Positions 23,897 through 36,730 of a stretch of DNA of 64,000 bases are shown here, piece after piece. The stretch's first letter is position 1; each line of letters begins with the position of its first letter. The DNA lies in contig NC_061452.1 in the NCBI RefSeq assembly GCF_022581195.2, positions 4,533,501 to 4,597,500 of the forward strand, written 5' to 3'. Under the pieces are notes generated by a model. That model was given only the letters and a program-made list of their open reading frames with translations, was not told the DNA's origin and did no database searches. This DNA comes from Helicoverpa zea. Lineage: Eukaryota > Arthropoda > Insecta > Lepidoptera > Noctuidae. Both the position numbers and the translations under genes were made by a program.

Positions 23897-24297
23897 CTGG
23901 GGCCCGATTCTCCTAATTTTACTTAAGCGACATACGATTCATGTTCGACTCGATTCGACTGAGATCCAATCCCGACTCGATTACGATTGAAGCGTATGTG
24001 GCATTCCGCTATTTTTTCTTTGAAATAAACGTTTTTATCCTTTTCTGTCATTCAATAATAAATCATTTTGTCTGCAAATGATTTACGATTGCAAAATGAT
24101 TGTACAGCAAACTACCGTATAGACCAAAATCACCAAAATAGCAGACCAATCGCACACCAATCAAATGTCAATCGAATACGATTGGTCTTTTATTAGTAGC
24201 AGAATGCCAGATATGGCTAAAACTGCTATTGCGATCATATTGCAATTCGATTTCAATTCGATTTTGACATTATTAACTTAGGAGAATCAGGCCCCTG
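23897..24297. mobile_element. MITE with GGGGCCCGATTCTCCTAA ends
   Basis: The left end 23899-23916 and right end 24278-24295 are inverted repeats with one mismatch. Internally CGATTCGA/ATTCGATT words recur in both orientations. About 400 bp and no ORF. The CTGGGGCC/CAGGGGCC ends suggest a cut-and-paste DNA transposon relative, but the target duplication is unclear. Confidence 0.65.
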
Positions 24298-24437
24298 TGG
24301 GTTCATCCAAATTCTATCTATCTCGTTGCCTCGATTGCTCAGGAGCCTATAATTCTTTTATTAATGTGGTTCAGCAGTTTTACCGGGAAGTTGCTAATAT
24401 AAATAAACATAGTATTTTGTTTTCATTAATATGATAA

Positions 24438-24625
24438 ACTAGCTTTTGCCCGCGGCTTCGCTCCCGTCAACTGACTTGTCTACTTTACCCTATTTTTTTT
24501 TTCATAAGAACCTTCTCCTGACAATAACAAACACAACAAAAAAAAAATAGCCAAATTGGTCCAGGCGTTGTTGAGTTATGCGCTTACCAACACATTTTGC
24601 GATTCATTTTTATATTATAGATATA
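24438..24625 (+). repeat. RTE-like 3' end fragment
   Basis: Starts ACTAGCTTTTGCCCGCGGCT and ends TTATATTATAGATATA, the usual head and tail of short RTE-like 3' fragments or the SINEs that borrow them in Lepidoptera. No ORF remains. Confidence 0.6.
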
Positions 24626-27600
24626 ACTTCAGACAGAAATAATATGGACCTTCCCTCAACAAAGGGATGCAATCAGCATGTGCACTAACTTTAAAACGAC
24701 CAGGTCGTTGATACCTAAGGACATACAAACTTCGATGTCGTACATTATGATGTTAGGTCCGCATAGACAACATCATGGCTATATTTGGCTCTTACCATAA
24801 AAGCTTAAATAGCATTTATATACGACCAAATACGAAAGCGTCTAAAACTTCCTCTCCTCCGAATGTAGTGATTACGTTTTACTTACGTCAAACAATTATC
24901 ACTATAGTGTGGGCCGGATATCGCCATACCTACACATAATATGTCATATCTATAATATAAACCTTATGACAAATATTTTTATCATTACATAGGAACTTTT
25001 TTGATGAAGAGTCAAGTAAAAGATGGTCTATAATTATACCACCCCGATCCCTTTTCCTTTCTTGCTCCCAGTCAACTTAAGGTCAAAGTAATGCTGACAA
25101 TTCTAGGAACCCGTGAGATAGGTATAATTAAAGTAGGTACATGTGACAATAAAAACAATTGAATCGTTCTTGCAACGTAACAAAACTGTAGTCGGTATCA
25201 TCTTTCAAACAATCAGTCATCTGTGTTTTTCTGCTTGATGAGTGCAATTTTTACTACCAATATAAATAATGTTGTAGTCATTCATATCTTCAACATAAAA
25301 ATATGTAAATTGTAGCACACAGAAGTCTCTTAAGGTTTTTACCAGCATGCGCCAGTATCACAGAGTTACCAACTCAAAACAAGAGCAGATATACCTTGGG
25401 AATAAAAATTTATTTGCTGGATATCCAAAATCAGCTGAGGTATTCTTACCATCTCAATGAGCCGCTCAATACCAATGACAGATTTGACAGATGATGTATG
25501 GCACATTAAGCCTACCTACCTTATGTATCAAAACTGCGGTAAACTGAGAGGAACCTTGATACTTATTGTAGCAGATTTGTATATCATGATGTACGAGGGG
25601 CTAACGGTGCGTAAGTAACAGGTTATTGGTCCGACGCCCTGGTTTACTTGCTGACCTATATACCCATACAAGTATCTCTACTATGAAGGGTAATGTTCGC
25701 AGAAAGTACTAATCACGCACACAATGGTAATTTTCAAGAATATTTTCCATATTACTTTTCCGTAATTTAGATAAAATATGTAAGATTATTAGATCATTTT
25801 AATTGTATAATGTATATAACTGGTTTGCGGTCAATCGATATAACAGATATTTTAATATCTTTCATAATTAAACGGCTGTGGATCATTTCTAGAAAGTGTG
25901 AGTGTTGATATTTCGTTTGAAGATTACTAAGTATGATGTAAAAATTGCACTATTCACATTATTGCGTTATTCATTTTAACTCAGAGTTTATACAATTCCT
26001 TATTCCTCATTTTTATTACTATTTCATTGAACAGTTAGGTAAAACTCGTTTACAAATAGAATGCTTCTAGAAACATCACTGTAATTGGTTCACCCTCGAC
26101 ACAGGATTGATCGGTCACAGCCTCGAGGCCGGTCAATATGTCAATAAGTCCCTCAGTCAGGAAGACTGTATTAATAAAATATGTATAAATAAATAAAATG
26201 CTAAAAATAGAAAAAAGGTGGATTAAAAAGCATGCTGATTACAAAGGAAGTGCGGAAATGATTAAAGTTCCTGCGGTTCCGGTTTTTTAAATGAGTATTT
26301 ATGGTAAGACAAGGTAAGTCATATAGACCGCCTAGTCATTTACTATGTCGTTAAAGTTCAGTGTAAATTAACTTTTAAACTTTATGGTCAGCACGCTTGT
26401 CTTATAGCAAGTTTATCTTCAGTGGGCGCCGCAAGAAAATTACTTAATGTCAGAAATAAACAGTGTTTTATTTTTGTACTTAGTAGGTTATCTAGGTACC
26501 TTTTGAGAAAAATATTCGTGTCTCAAAAGTGGAAGAGCCATTTGAAAAATTGAATCCAATCTTAAATCGGATTCTTTTTAATACCTTTTATCCAACATCA
26601 CATTTGTACATATATGTATACCTCTATTATTATGAAACTTGAAAACCTTTTGTGCAAAAAAGTTTTTCAATCTTGCTTGTGATGTCTTGTGGCAAGACAA
26701 TGTGTGTGTTCAATTTCACTAAGTGATTCAAGTACTCACCCATTAACATAGTAGTAGTAATAATACAAGAAATATATCTCAGTTTGTATTCTTTAAATGT
26801 ATGCCGAGTCATGAAACAATACAAGGTGTTGATTTGCATTTGTGCCATAGTTCAGGAGGAGGACATACAATACGTAAATAATCGATTGGAATTACAGTAG
26901 ACAGGAAATAACTAATATGCACTGCTTTTTTTGTCATTGTAATGTCGTGGTATTTCCGAAGTAATCCAATTTTATGAATGAAATTTATGAGTGATCGTTG
27001 CGTATGCTTTGTGTTTGCGTTTGTGTGAGGGTGCAGCACGATTTTAACGCCAGTAACATACGCGCCAAGTTTAAATAAGGCTAAATGACATTTACGGAAT
27101 TCCGAAAAAAAAATAAAGAAAAAAAATTACGTACCGATTTTTTTATTGATTTGGGTCGAGAATCATTAGCATAATTACCTCCTTGAATATGGCACGGATG
27201 CAAATCAACAGCTTGTATACTAGAAACCCTGTAAGGGTCCTTGAATTTAAATTTTCGACGCAATTTAGGGCCAAATACTTGCGAAACTTCTAACAATGTG
27301 TCATCTACATTCCATGAACTTAATTTTTATAGAGATCAGGAAATGGCCGGCCATGTCATTAAAATTTAACCGAGTCTAGCTATTCAAAGGTAATTCTAAC
27401 CTCAATCGACCCCGCTTTGTTGTGTATGTAAAATATGTTAATTCATTTGTTTTGAAACAAATCTACCTTTTGGACTTCGGTCGTCCGTAATTCATTTTGT
27501 ACTTGCTTACATACATAATGATGTGCTAAGCTAAATATTAGCTAAGAGCTAACGTAAATACGTAGGCTTTATAGACTGATTAGTGGACGTATTTTTTAAG

Positions 27601-29305
27601 AACTTTGTCTTTAAACAGGACTTTGTTCTTAAACTCTAATCTGGCTGTAAGCAAAATGTTTATTTATACCTGGCCAAAGTTCTCTCTCACATTTTTCTTC
27701 CTCCAAGTCCAAAAGATTTTTATGTATAAATGTTTTATACATAAACCCAGTAAAAAGATATAAATTAAAATTAAATGACCACAGGTATGTGTTAATTATC
27801 TTTTTTTTTTTTTTGCTTTTAACAACCTTTTCTATACCGCGTTACTATGTGAGACATGAGACCTCATTACTTATTAGGTGAGAACTTGCAATAGCATATT
27901 ATGTAGATTATTGGGCAAATGGAAACCGGTATGAATGTACTCTCATGGGTTTCTTTATAGTATATTGCAGCTATTATATAATAGCAATCTACTATTTTTT
28001 TGCTCAATCATCGAAGTTTAGCAACTGTCAGTTGCAGACAGTTTGTTGGTTAACTGTTTTATAAAGGTTAGAATCGTACCTATATCGGGAAAATGGTGTA
28101 AACCCGGGTTAGAATTTTCTACTTTTGGTCATCATCTGTCGCGTGTTGCAAATGTTTATTTTTTTTTAGTAAACAATTATGTTGGAGATTTTATAATATC
28201 CGAAGGTACTGTTTGTTTTGCCATTGTTAGCATTGCCATTACTATTAAATACACTTACGTAACTTTCGCAAAAAATATCTTTTTAGAAGTGTCTAAAGTT
28301 GTGTAAATAAACTTATGGATACTTAACCTACAAGAAATGTATGTACATAATTAAGATGTTTGAAAAATGCAAGGTTCTAACATCCCCAACAATAATTACC
28401 AAATTAATCTTAAATAATAATTGAAAACTCTTATGACGTATCATACCATATTTCGTTTTAAGGAATTTCCAAACTGTCTTTTTTGCTCATTATAACTTTT
28501 AAGCAGCTACAAGTGTGTCGATTGCTTCCTTTAAGCAGGTGGGAAATCCTAGTCAGCAGAACAAATTATCGTTCTATTAAGACTATTTATCACTATAAAG
28601 GCGTCATCACACCGGATAAAATTTTCCGTGAATGAAATAAACGCGTGGGTCATCACACGTATCTCGCGAAAAAAAAAACAAAAAAACTATCAATAGGTTA
28701 CTAACGTATAGAATGTTTAATCTTAATTAACATGTCAGTAACAGATCCTAGTTCGGATGTACTTACTGTAAAATAAGGTAAGTACTATGGCCGTAAAATA
28801 TCACGATATTTGATGATGACTGAATTTGGATAACGTGTAAGTACGTTGACTAAACGGGCTTTTTCCATTCATTCTCGTTTTTTTTTCACAAAATTCTAGA
28901 AATTATCGATTTCATTGTCTAGCTGCGTAAAGTGTTATTATCATTACATAATGATTGGGTACAGATTGTAATTATTCTAGACACTACATGAATGGTATGA
29001 ATAAAAAAAACAAGTGAGTATATATAGGTACCTATACACGTCTTTGAAGGAAAATTACTTGAAAACTATGTAATGTACACAATACATTTCTTTCTTATGT
29101 TGATTTTTCCATGATATCATATTTTTTGCGTAATTCCGTGCGTATTTTTGCTAGAATTTTCACAGGGGTTCATTGTAAAAAGGGAACGAACGGTGAACAG
29201 TTTGTAAAAAATGCCATGGCGTCTTTTAATGGCAGTAGAGGTGAAAATTAAAGCCATAATCCTAAAGAAATAAACTCTTAAACTTTACATCATTTTATTG
29301 TAAGA
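24626..29305. other. Intergenic stretch without recognised genes
   Basis: AT-rich non-coding sequence. All ORFs are short and lack motifs. A T16-17 run lies at about 27801. I see no tRNA, exon set or delimited repeat. Confidence 0.4.
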
Positions 29306-29507
29306 ACTAGCTTCTGCCAGCGGTTTCACCCGCATCCCGTGGGAACTACTTCCCGTACCGGGATAAAAAGTAGCCTATGGCCTTCCTCGATAAATGGGCT
29401 ATCTAACACTGAAAAAAAATTTCAAATCGGACCAGTAGTTCCTGAGATTAGCGCGTTCAAACAAACAAACAAATAAACTCTTCAGCTTTATAATATTAGT
29501 AAAGATA
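29306..29507 (+). repeat. RTE-like 3' end fragment
   Basis: Begins ACTAGCTTCTGCCAGCGGTT, contains GGGATAAAAAGTAGCCTATG and ends with an ATAATATTAGTAAAGATA tail. Same family type as 24438-24625 and 62085. No coding sequence remains. Confidence 0.65.
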
Positions 29508-30132
29508 AATTAGCAAGTCAACAATAGTTACTTAGAATAAATGTTCGTTAATGATAGGAAAATACCTAAAAACCGGCAACATTTTGTCATCATTATTTTG
29601 GTATGCATTATTGCACAAATTCACGTGTTTGTCCATGCTGAAAGAGTTCACACTAAGTGCATTTGTAACTTTCGGCAGAATTAATACCTAATAACAATTA
29701 GGACGCTAAACGTATTGTAATTTGGTTTTTTAATTTATATTTAGATTCAAACAATACATATTGATTACACAATTATGTCACGGAATATTCAATACCAATT
29801 AATATTTTTTTGCAAATTAATTTTATTGATTGTTTGTTTGAAACCAAATGTTGTTATTGAAGTAAATCGACGTGGTTGTCATAGTAACACAAGTCACGAA
29901 TATGTAAATAGTTGTTTTTTTTTTAATTCAGCAAGTTCAAAGGCACAATTGAACGACACTGAATGCATGCACAATAGTATTTTGCAACAGGAAGCAATGT
30001 GATGTAACATCGCGCGACATCGTACGACTGTCCTTAAAAAATTGCGGTACGGCAAATAAAATGTACAGAAGACCATTTCCACGAAATAAAAAACCGTGTT
30101 TGGAATATCAAATTTACTTTTATATGCTAATC

Positions 30133-30336
30133 CTACTAATATTATAAACGCGAAAGTTTGTATGTATGGATGTATGGATGTTTGTTACTCTTTCACGCAA
30201 AAACTACTGAATGGATTTTAATGAAACTTTACAATAATATAGCTTATACATCAGAATAACACATAGGCTACAATTTGTAAACATATTGTTCGAAATACTA
30301 AACCTGCGCAGACGAAGTCGCGGGCACCAGCTAGTA
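30133..30336 (-). repeat. RTE-like 3' end fragment, minus orientation
   Basis: On the - strand it starts ACTAGCTGGTGCCCGCGACT, includes CATAGGCTA-type words in the opposite sense and ends in the ATAATATTAGTAGGA tail. A GTATGGAT short repeat lies near the tail. Confidence 0.6.
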
Positions 30337-30530
30337 TTATATAGAGGAAACATATTTTTGTTTGTTTGTATCTTAAAGGCTCCGAAACTACTGAGCCGAT
30401 TAAAAAAAAAACACTCTTGGAAAGCTACACGCTTTCCAATTAACATAGGCTATGTGTTATCCCGGCAGTGACCGTAATTCCCACGGAACTTGACGGGACG
30501 CAACTCAAAACCGCGGGAAAACTACTGTCA
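30337..30530 (-). repeat. Second, diverged RTE-like 3' fragment in tandem
   Basis: Directly abuts the previous copy. On the - strand it reads from CGCGGTTTTGAGTTGC through CATAGCCTATGTTAATTGG to GGCTCAGTAGTTTCGG, the layout of the same repeat class. The two copies are not identical, so two insertions are more likely than a recent tandem duplication. Confidence 0.5.
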
Positions 30531-33500
30531 AAAATAAAGTGTTTAAATCGATATTCTTTAAACTTAGTTTGTAATCTATTCATTATTTAACTGCGAATGG
30601 TTTTCATTCTGGTTTGACAAACACCTTGACTGTCCGAGTTCAAAGGTGCTTAAATATGTATTGACAAAGAATTTTAAAATGGAAATAAAAGAAAATTGTT
30701 ATTTGTTGTAGACATAGAAACAAGTATCTGGCTCTAAGAAACTCATCTGCAAGTTTTACAAATAAAATGGATTTACTGTGGAATTTCTTGTTCAGTATTT
30801 ACCGTCTAGATTGGTTGTCCGAGTCTGGTCTGACCGGAGACGACGGTAGTTACATGGTGTGGTTTTTTATTAGATCTAATCTGCAACAACAATGCAGGGA
30901 CTACGAATAATAAAGTAGACTATATTTTTAGATGCTCTTTACAAGTATTAGATGACACCTTACACACGTACACCTTACCTATACCCATCAACAAACTAAG
31001 TACCTACATTAGTAGATAGATATGTAGTTACCTACGTGTGAGAAAAGCAGCCGAGAATGATTGCGAAGTAATTTGCTATGTTTATCAATTAACAGAACTC
31101 TCAATCGGCTATAAAATAAATGACTAAGTTGTCAATGATTAGTTAAGACTGAATTAACTCGAACTAATCAATGAATTTCGCAACAATGCTCAGGGTAAGA
31201 CTATAGATGACTCAATGTAGTAAGAGAAGGAAGGAAATGAACTAAGATTTTTATTCTTTCAGTAAAAATGAATGAATCGTAATCATCATTTGTAATATTA
31301 ATTGTCAAGGATAAGTAGGTATGTCATAATAGTGCATTGTTTTCCTACTATAGGTCAGACAGTACTAATTATAGAAAACTTCCACCTTACCGCATTATTT
31401 GTACACAACTTCCATAGTTTATTATAGTAGGTAATAATTATATCAAGGTAGTATTCATTACTTACTGCGTTTATCTGATGTATGTTATTTTTTTTTTCAT
31501 TATTTCGTCGTCAAAGTTAAACCATGTATTTAATATGAGTAGGATTCGTTCTAGACGCTTCTTTCCCTTACCTGTTGAAAACCGTGGAACCAAAGATGTT
31601 TGAGTTACTTATTATTGTAGTTTTTCTGATTGATTTATCCGTTCTATCATATTTATAACTCTGACTCTATACCTAGGCGTGTTTCCTTTATCGATATATG
31701 ACCAAATAGAAAGTTCTGGAAGCTTCTAAATCTGACCTACGGCCTGAAACTAGGGCATGAAGTGAACGGCTTTATCCTGGTGGGAAGTGAAGATTACTCG
31801 CGCCACTAATAGGGATATGAATACTTCTTTTGTGTGCATCGTATGATGCGGGCGGAGACGGTTCACTGTCAATAATTGAATCAGGAACGAACGGAACGTT
31901 CTGGAATGGGTATTACAGTTTTCTATAGAAGTTTGTGTATTTTTATGGGGGTCGTAATGATTGATTTGAAAGTTGGTTAACTGTCTGCTGATCGAATTGC
32001 ATTCCACAAAATTAAAATATTGTTACTGGATGAAACATTGCGGAATAGCTCTTCCTGGTATTTTAGGGACCCACTAATTAGGTACGAAAGGTGTTAGCCT
32101 TCCAGAGAAACAGTCAAATGTACTTCATGGCTTTCCAGTTGTGTCTGTCATCTGCCATCATTGGCGAGTAGTTGACATATCATTTCTGCGCAATTTTGAA
32201 ACAATTGTAAACTTGATGTTTCTTTTCGCACTTTTAATCCAATTAGTTACCTACTCCTCAGAGAAGACTTATTATGTAATCTTTAATATTGCGCCGTTAA
32301 CATAGTGGCGTACCTATAAAACATTTTATTTTCCTTATCTTTTTAACATGTTTCTAAATGACCACCTGTTTTGCCTCACCTAATTTGAATAAGCTTTTGT
32401 TTGGCCAACAGAACAGTTAATATTCTTACAAGCAAACTACAGTATGTCAATGTTTTTGTAGGTAATGTATAAATCTTCTAGACTGGATGACACCGGATCG
32501 CCGAACTAACAGATACTTTAGTGTGAAATATGGTAATGATATGTCTTTGTTTCTTACCTATTGACTGTTTCGCTTGCATAATGATTTTTTGCAGAAGACT
32601 GGCTAGATATTGCTTTGGGGTTCAGGATTTCTGAAGGTCATACGCTGGCGAGACAAACACTCATATCTCCTAACAATTACTATGTCTGATCAATTTTAGC
32701 TAAGTCTACCCCGTGTCTACACCGTACTTCCAACACCGAACTATAAACTGAAACAATCGATAATCGTTATATCAATGAATAGATCAATTTCATCGAGTTA
32801 AAGATCGTTTATGTACAAACAATCCTCGGTACTATCCTACATTGTATCGAGTTGGGGGCTCGACCTCTGTTCACGTGAGGACGGCGCGAGCGCATCCGAG
32901 TTGCGCCACGGAGCTGGCCCTCGGCGCACCCAGCGACTTGTGGGGACGATGCTCATGTGATCTGGGTATTAATTTGCGTAAAGTGCCTTTGCATGTATTG
33001 ATTTAGGAACATGCAATAGATAAGTTACAATTTTGTTAGAACTGTGTGGAGAAGGTGCAGCCAAACAAAAAGGTCACCTTTCTCTTTGAAACTGAGTATT
33101 CAGTCTATGGTCTATGGTTCGTTATGTTTTTTGATCAGGATTCCTTCACCATGACCTACATTAACGGAAACGAGTACCTGATGACCAAAGCCTTGGTTTG
33201 TTGACGTATCAAACTGATTTGGCGGTCAAGGTTGAGCTCAATTAATGTAACCTACTTTTGTTTTTTGTACACATATTCTAGTATACTTCAGTGCAAATAA
33301 ACATAATGAGAAGTGATTAAAAGTTTGACAGGAGAAAGGAACGAGAGTTCGGTGATTTAGAATAAAATAACACTTTAGGCTAAACATAAGCCATATAAAA
33401 TCACTTATTCGTGCTAATGCTAAATAGGTGTAATCGCAACCTACTGAAAGATTTATACTTGGCGCAGCAGATTAATCAAAGTACCGTTAGATATAACAGT

Positions 33501-35173
33501 AAATTGATTTTTAAATTAAATTAGGAACATGCACATCCGTAAGATGAGGCAGGAAAATCGAATCATAAATAATTAATAACCTTTTTTCTTTAGAAATGAT
33601 GTCAATTGAGGTTTTATAGACGTCCAGAGTATTCTTAGAAATTGAATTGAACAGTGCTGTGTTAAATCCATCATACAGATTAGAGGGAAAAGCCTATTGA
33701 TATTCAAAAACCCAAACTTTTTGCATACAGTTACGTTTCAAAATACATATATCACAACAAAAGGTTCCGACTAAATAATACTCTTTAAAAACATTTTTTA
33801 TCTTGATCATTATACGCTTTTTGTTAGTAGGTATCTATAAATAAATTTGTTTTGCTTTTTGGGTATTTTCGATTAATAAAGATCTATATTTAGTAAGCCA
33901 ACTGTATTTATTATAAAAATACATAAAACACGGTGTGTCTTTTACGCAGTTTCTGACGTCAAACTGACTGGCTGGTTTAGAACCGGTCAGGTAAGGTCCA
34001 CGGATAACAACCAAGTTATTCCAATTTTAAAATAACGTCCCGTTCCAAGGGTTAAGCGAGCTGTAGTGTATTATTATTTTAATGTTACTGTTTATCCTAT
34101 TATTATGTATTTTTGTTAAACACGGAAGTTTCTGGAATTCTGGCATGTTCTATAAATAATTTAAAAACGGGTTAAATTATATTATTAGCTGAGTGACACA
34201 AAACAGTAATAAATATTTATTCACGGTCCATTTACAACGCGCCTAATTCTAAAAAAGCTACGCAGTTTGTTAGCAAATATCAATAATTATGTAGACGAGT
34301 TTACGAGATTTGAGCAAACACACTAAGTAATTAAGTATCACCACTTATTCCGCAGTACCAAATTGAGCAGGTGGTTTAGAACTTTCCAGACTTTGACGAT
34401 ATTGACAATCATCTAACCGTTTGGTCTCGTTAAACAGCTCGAGTAAATAGTTCTCACGATTCACGTGAACAGTTCCTGACTCTTAATAATACATATATAG
34501 TGTCGTGTGTACCATATTAAATACACAATGTTTGCTCACAATTTCCTCGAACGCGTAATAATTAAAAAGAAAACAAAGAATCCGCTTTGAAATTGATAGA
34601 TAAACGATGTGCTTGTGTAATTAGGAGTTACAGATGGCCTATTGTGAAAATATGATGTAATAGATATTTATTTTGAGGCTGAACGTATCTAACTAATATA
34701 AAAGACTTGTATGATTTTTATAGTATATTTTATTGGACATATCTAACATGGGTAATATTTTACATTGTCTTCTATTATTCTTTGTGTTGCGTACTTAATA
34801 AAATAGCACACATTGTGAATATCAATGGGCATTAAGTAGCGACTGTGGCATTCATAAATTGTTTGCTAAAATAGTTATATTACGCCATGTGCAGAACTTC
34901 TTCAACAAATATTACGGAAATTCATCAATTTGCATACAGTTATTGGTCTCTGAAGGTCGCTAAAAGACGGTACCTCATAATGGTAATTTTCACCTTTCCC
35001 ATTTTGGCTAATTATTTTAAGTGAGTTGGTTAGTGAATGCTCGAAGCATGAAATAAACAGAAAAAACAATTTGTGAATAGTATTTTCACTTACCACTGGG
35101 TCAGTAATTTAAATTGTTGAAGTCAACCTCAAAGTCTTGGATATACAACCTTCATAGCAGCTTAAGGCCGAAG
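30531..35173. other. Intergenic stretch without recognised genes
   Basis: AT-rich, no repeat with clear ends and no convincing exon. The one compositional anomaly is a GC-rich patch at about 32850-32965, listed separately. Confidence 0.4.
32850..32965. promoter_or_regulatory. Isolated GC-rich patch
   Basis: About 115 bases of high G+C (GAGGACGGCGCGAGCGCATC, GGCCCTCGGCGCACCCAGCG) in a very AT-rich region. On the - strand a 39-codon ORF starting MSIVPTSRWVRRG spans it. A promoter or 5' exon is possible, but no splice partner is visible. Confidence 0.25.
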
Positions 35174-35569
35174 ATGACCAGTAGCAGACACCGAACAAAC
35201 ATCATAGACATCAAACAAAGTCCCAAACTTAGAGGAAATACTTCAAAGACCTGCGCAGTTGTTAGTGGAGGTCAAAAAATATTTGATTGTCGCAACCTCG
35301 ACGTTGTGAAACGAGGAGAGAAAGTACTGGCAACACTGATGTGTGCCCAGTGCCGTTGTCGAACATCATCGCTGATCGGTGATAGATGCGGAAGTTGTGG
35401 TGGGTATAGCACATGCAACAGCTTTGATGGTGTACTACTGGTTGATGTAAAATGTGTGCAACTAGTAAATTCGTGTCTCAAAAGTAGCTGTCAAAGACAT
35501 TTAACATATACTATCTCTTTGGTCTTTATACTACACTTGTCCGTGAAGGCTTCTGTTGAAAATGAATAA
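35174..35569 (+). CDS. Hypothetical Cys-rich ORF, coding status doubtful
   Basis: From ATG at 35174 the frame is open for 131 codons. It contains a CX2C pair twice (MCAQCRCR and DRCGSCGG) separated by 11 residues, a spacing compatible with a zinc-ribbon-like fold, and several further Cys residues. Base composition is less AT-biased than the flanks. No signal peptide, no family match and no splice partners were seen. It may equally be a decayed transposon or a chance ORF. Confidence 0.2.
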   Translation: MTSSRHRTNIIDIKQSPKLRGNTSKTCAVVSGGQKIFDCRNLDVVKRGEKVLATLMCAQCRCRTSSLIGDRCGSCGGYSTCNSFDGVLLVDVKCVQLVNSCLKSSCQRHLTYTISLVFILHLSVKASVENE

Positions 35570-36715
35570 GTAGCAACGATTGTATATTATTTCAAAAATG
35601 ATAATTCCTCTTGCCTGCACAAACAGCTAATTGGAGCCAAACTTAGGTTGACACTTACAAGCTAGTGGAGTCAGGATCAAATTGAAATATGTCATAATAT
35701 TACTGACCACGCGTTGATTCTCTCATGTCTCAGTCTCGTAATCCCATAGGAGGAATGCAACACAAATCCCATCGAACTGTAGAGATCTGGTGCAAACAGT
35801 ACCAACACCATAACATGCTCAAACATACGTGTGTTACATATTATAGCATCAATTTGGCAAACTGCCTGCAGCGCCTCATTACCATTAGTCATTTCTTACA
35901 CAACTCGAGCACGCGGAGGTCTGTTTATATTTTCACTTATGTTATAACTTATACACGAGGTGAGCACACAGCCTTGGTTATCGATCACTGGAACATTTTG
36001 CGACAATTTATTTATATGAGTGCTCGAAATGTATTATTTTTTTAAGGTATGTATTGTATATCGATCTGAAAAGTTGTAAAGCACAATTAATTGGCCGATT
36101 TGTTTAAAATGTACTGTGTACTGAGTAAATACTCCATGTTAAGATAATATTTGATACGTGCCTTTAATTTTACAGTTTAAGATTATTTAAAGAGTACTTA
36201 CTAAGTATATGGTAATCGAACATTCTAGAAATACTAATAAGGATGTTCATTAGAATATCGTATTGTACTTTAATATTTGGACCGGTTGCCCCGTGAACTT
36301 TATTCTCCGATAAAGAGTTATTCAAACTTCAGAGTTCACGAAGTCGTGAATCAAAAGTAATAAAAAATCTATTCTTGTAATAAGTATTGCCTATTTAATG
36401 TCTAAATATGGCTTTGGACTTTGCACTGACCAAGGTAAACTGCTTGGATCATACAGAATGTTACAAAGTTGGACTTTGTACGTAACGCACAACTGTGAAT
36501 TTTGCGTAATACAATATTGACACAGCACACAGATTTAGACTAATATTGAGACGGAAATCTAACTGCTAGTCTCGAATCAATACGGAAGGTTTTGATTATG
36601 TTTGGTTAGAAGGCGTTTTGATAATAATTAGTGTTAAAGGAACTGATTCGTGTGCGTTAATTAGCGTAGTTTGGAAGTATACAAGAAATACCAACAGAAC
36701 AGGGGGTAGTCAATT
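35570..36715. other. Intergenic stretch, nothing recognised
   Basis: AT-rich. ORFs at 35725-36045 and 35692-35892 are antisense to each other and show no recognisable product. Confidence 0.35.
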
Positions 36716-36730
36716 ATTCAGCCGAAGTCG

